DNA of 41,608 bases from assembly GCA_964628195.1 (NCBI GenBank), contig CAZVPF010000023.1, forward strand, positions 1-41,608, in the 5' to 3' direction. The notes under the pieces are model-generated. The model searched no databases. It worked only from the letters and a program-made list of their open reading frames with translations, and was not told the DNA's origin. Position numbers and translations under genes: made by a program. Source of the stretch: CAZVPF01 sp964628195 (lineage in GTDB: Bacteria > Planctomycetota > Phycisphaerae > Sedimentisphaerales > Anaerohalosphaeraceae). Shown one piece after another: positions 41,560 to 41,608 of the stretch. How positions within the stretch are numbered: the stretch's first letter is position 1; each line of letters starts with the position of its first letter.

Positions 41560-41608
41560 CATTTCCCATTTAAACTGTTAAAAAACATAATTTCTCCTAA
41601 CGACATCC

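Noticed and set aside
40586..41608. CRISPR array
   Set aside because: No direct repeats with spacers occur in the window; only the predicted anti-repeat is present.
41545..41608. Group II intron or a named insertion sequence at the cas9 break
   Set aside because: No GUGYG intron start and no terminal repeat that I recognise; 49 bases are too few to name an element.

Overview
The window is a bacterial chromosome segment, most likely from a Planctomycetota member of the Phycisphaerae (Sedimentisphaerales-like). This is inferred from a secreted subtilase ending in a planctomycete-style dockerin, a DUF11-repeat lipoprotein, two GroEL paralogues around one groES, SpoIIE-type phosphatases and frequent AGGGG-type ribosome binding sites. 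No rRNA or universal marker is present to settle this, so the class-level placement is moderate.

Layout. 1-1.9 kb: tRNA-Thr(CGU) running almost directly into larE, then a convergent SIS-domain gene. 2.0-5.8 kb: a large exported subtilase with Ig-like repeats and dockerin on the minus strand. 6.4-12.3 kb: a heat-shock operon groEL1-groES-groEL2-dnaJ-grpE-fmdB. 12.4-18.6 kb: a tight minus-strand cluster (GAF-SpoIIE phosphatase, cmk, plsC, membrane-anchored unknown, corA, GH13 glucosidase). 18.8-21.1 kb: a class II aldolase-like gene and a membrane SpoIIE phosphatase. 21.2-25.4 kb: parB, three parS sites spaced exactly 47 bp apart, and a tandem pair of Deg-type proteins of which one keeps its catalytic triad and the other has lost it. 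25.5-30.9 kb: two MFS transporters, cupin, HD-domain protein, purC and an iron-sulfur flavoprotein. 31-33.4 kb: a DUF11 lipoprotein behind a structured leader RNA, and a small lipoprotein. 33.5-35.2 kb: RNase P RNA and a BaiN-type flavoprotein. 35.3-40.3 kb: small unknown proteins, an exported transglutaminase-like protein with a coupled 37-residue membrane miniprotein, a His-rich membrane protein and an Hpt-REC-CBS-CBS signalling protein. 40.3-41.6 kb: a 14-unit heptamer repeat, a candidate tracrRNA on the minus strand, and the start of a type II-C cas9 that stops after 263 codons.

How the genes work together. The chaperone genes form the complete GroE plus DnaJ/GrpE set apart from dnaK. The parB/parS block is a chromosome-segregation locus without parA next to it. 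The right edge is a type II-C CRISPR-Cas locus: a divergent tracrRNA and cas9 share one short promoter region. The tracrRNA looks intact whereas the cas9 reading frame is broken inside the recognition lobe. The adaptation genes and the repeat array, if any, lie beyond the window.

The observations I rate highest are the candidate tracrRNA with its overlapping divergent promoters, the interrupted cas9, the Deg protease/pseudoprotease pair, the evenly spaced parS triplet, and the structured leader of the DUF11 lipoprotein.
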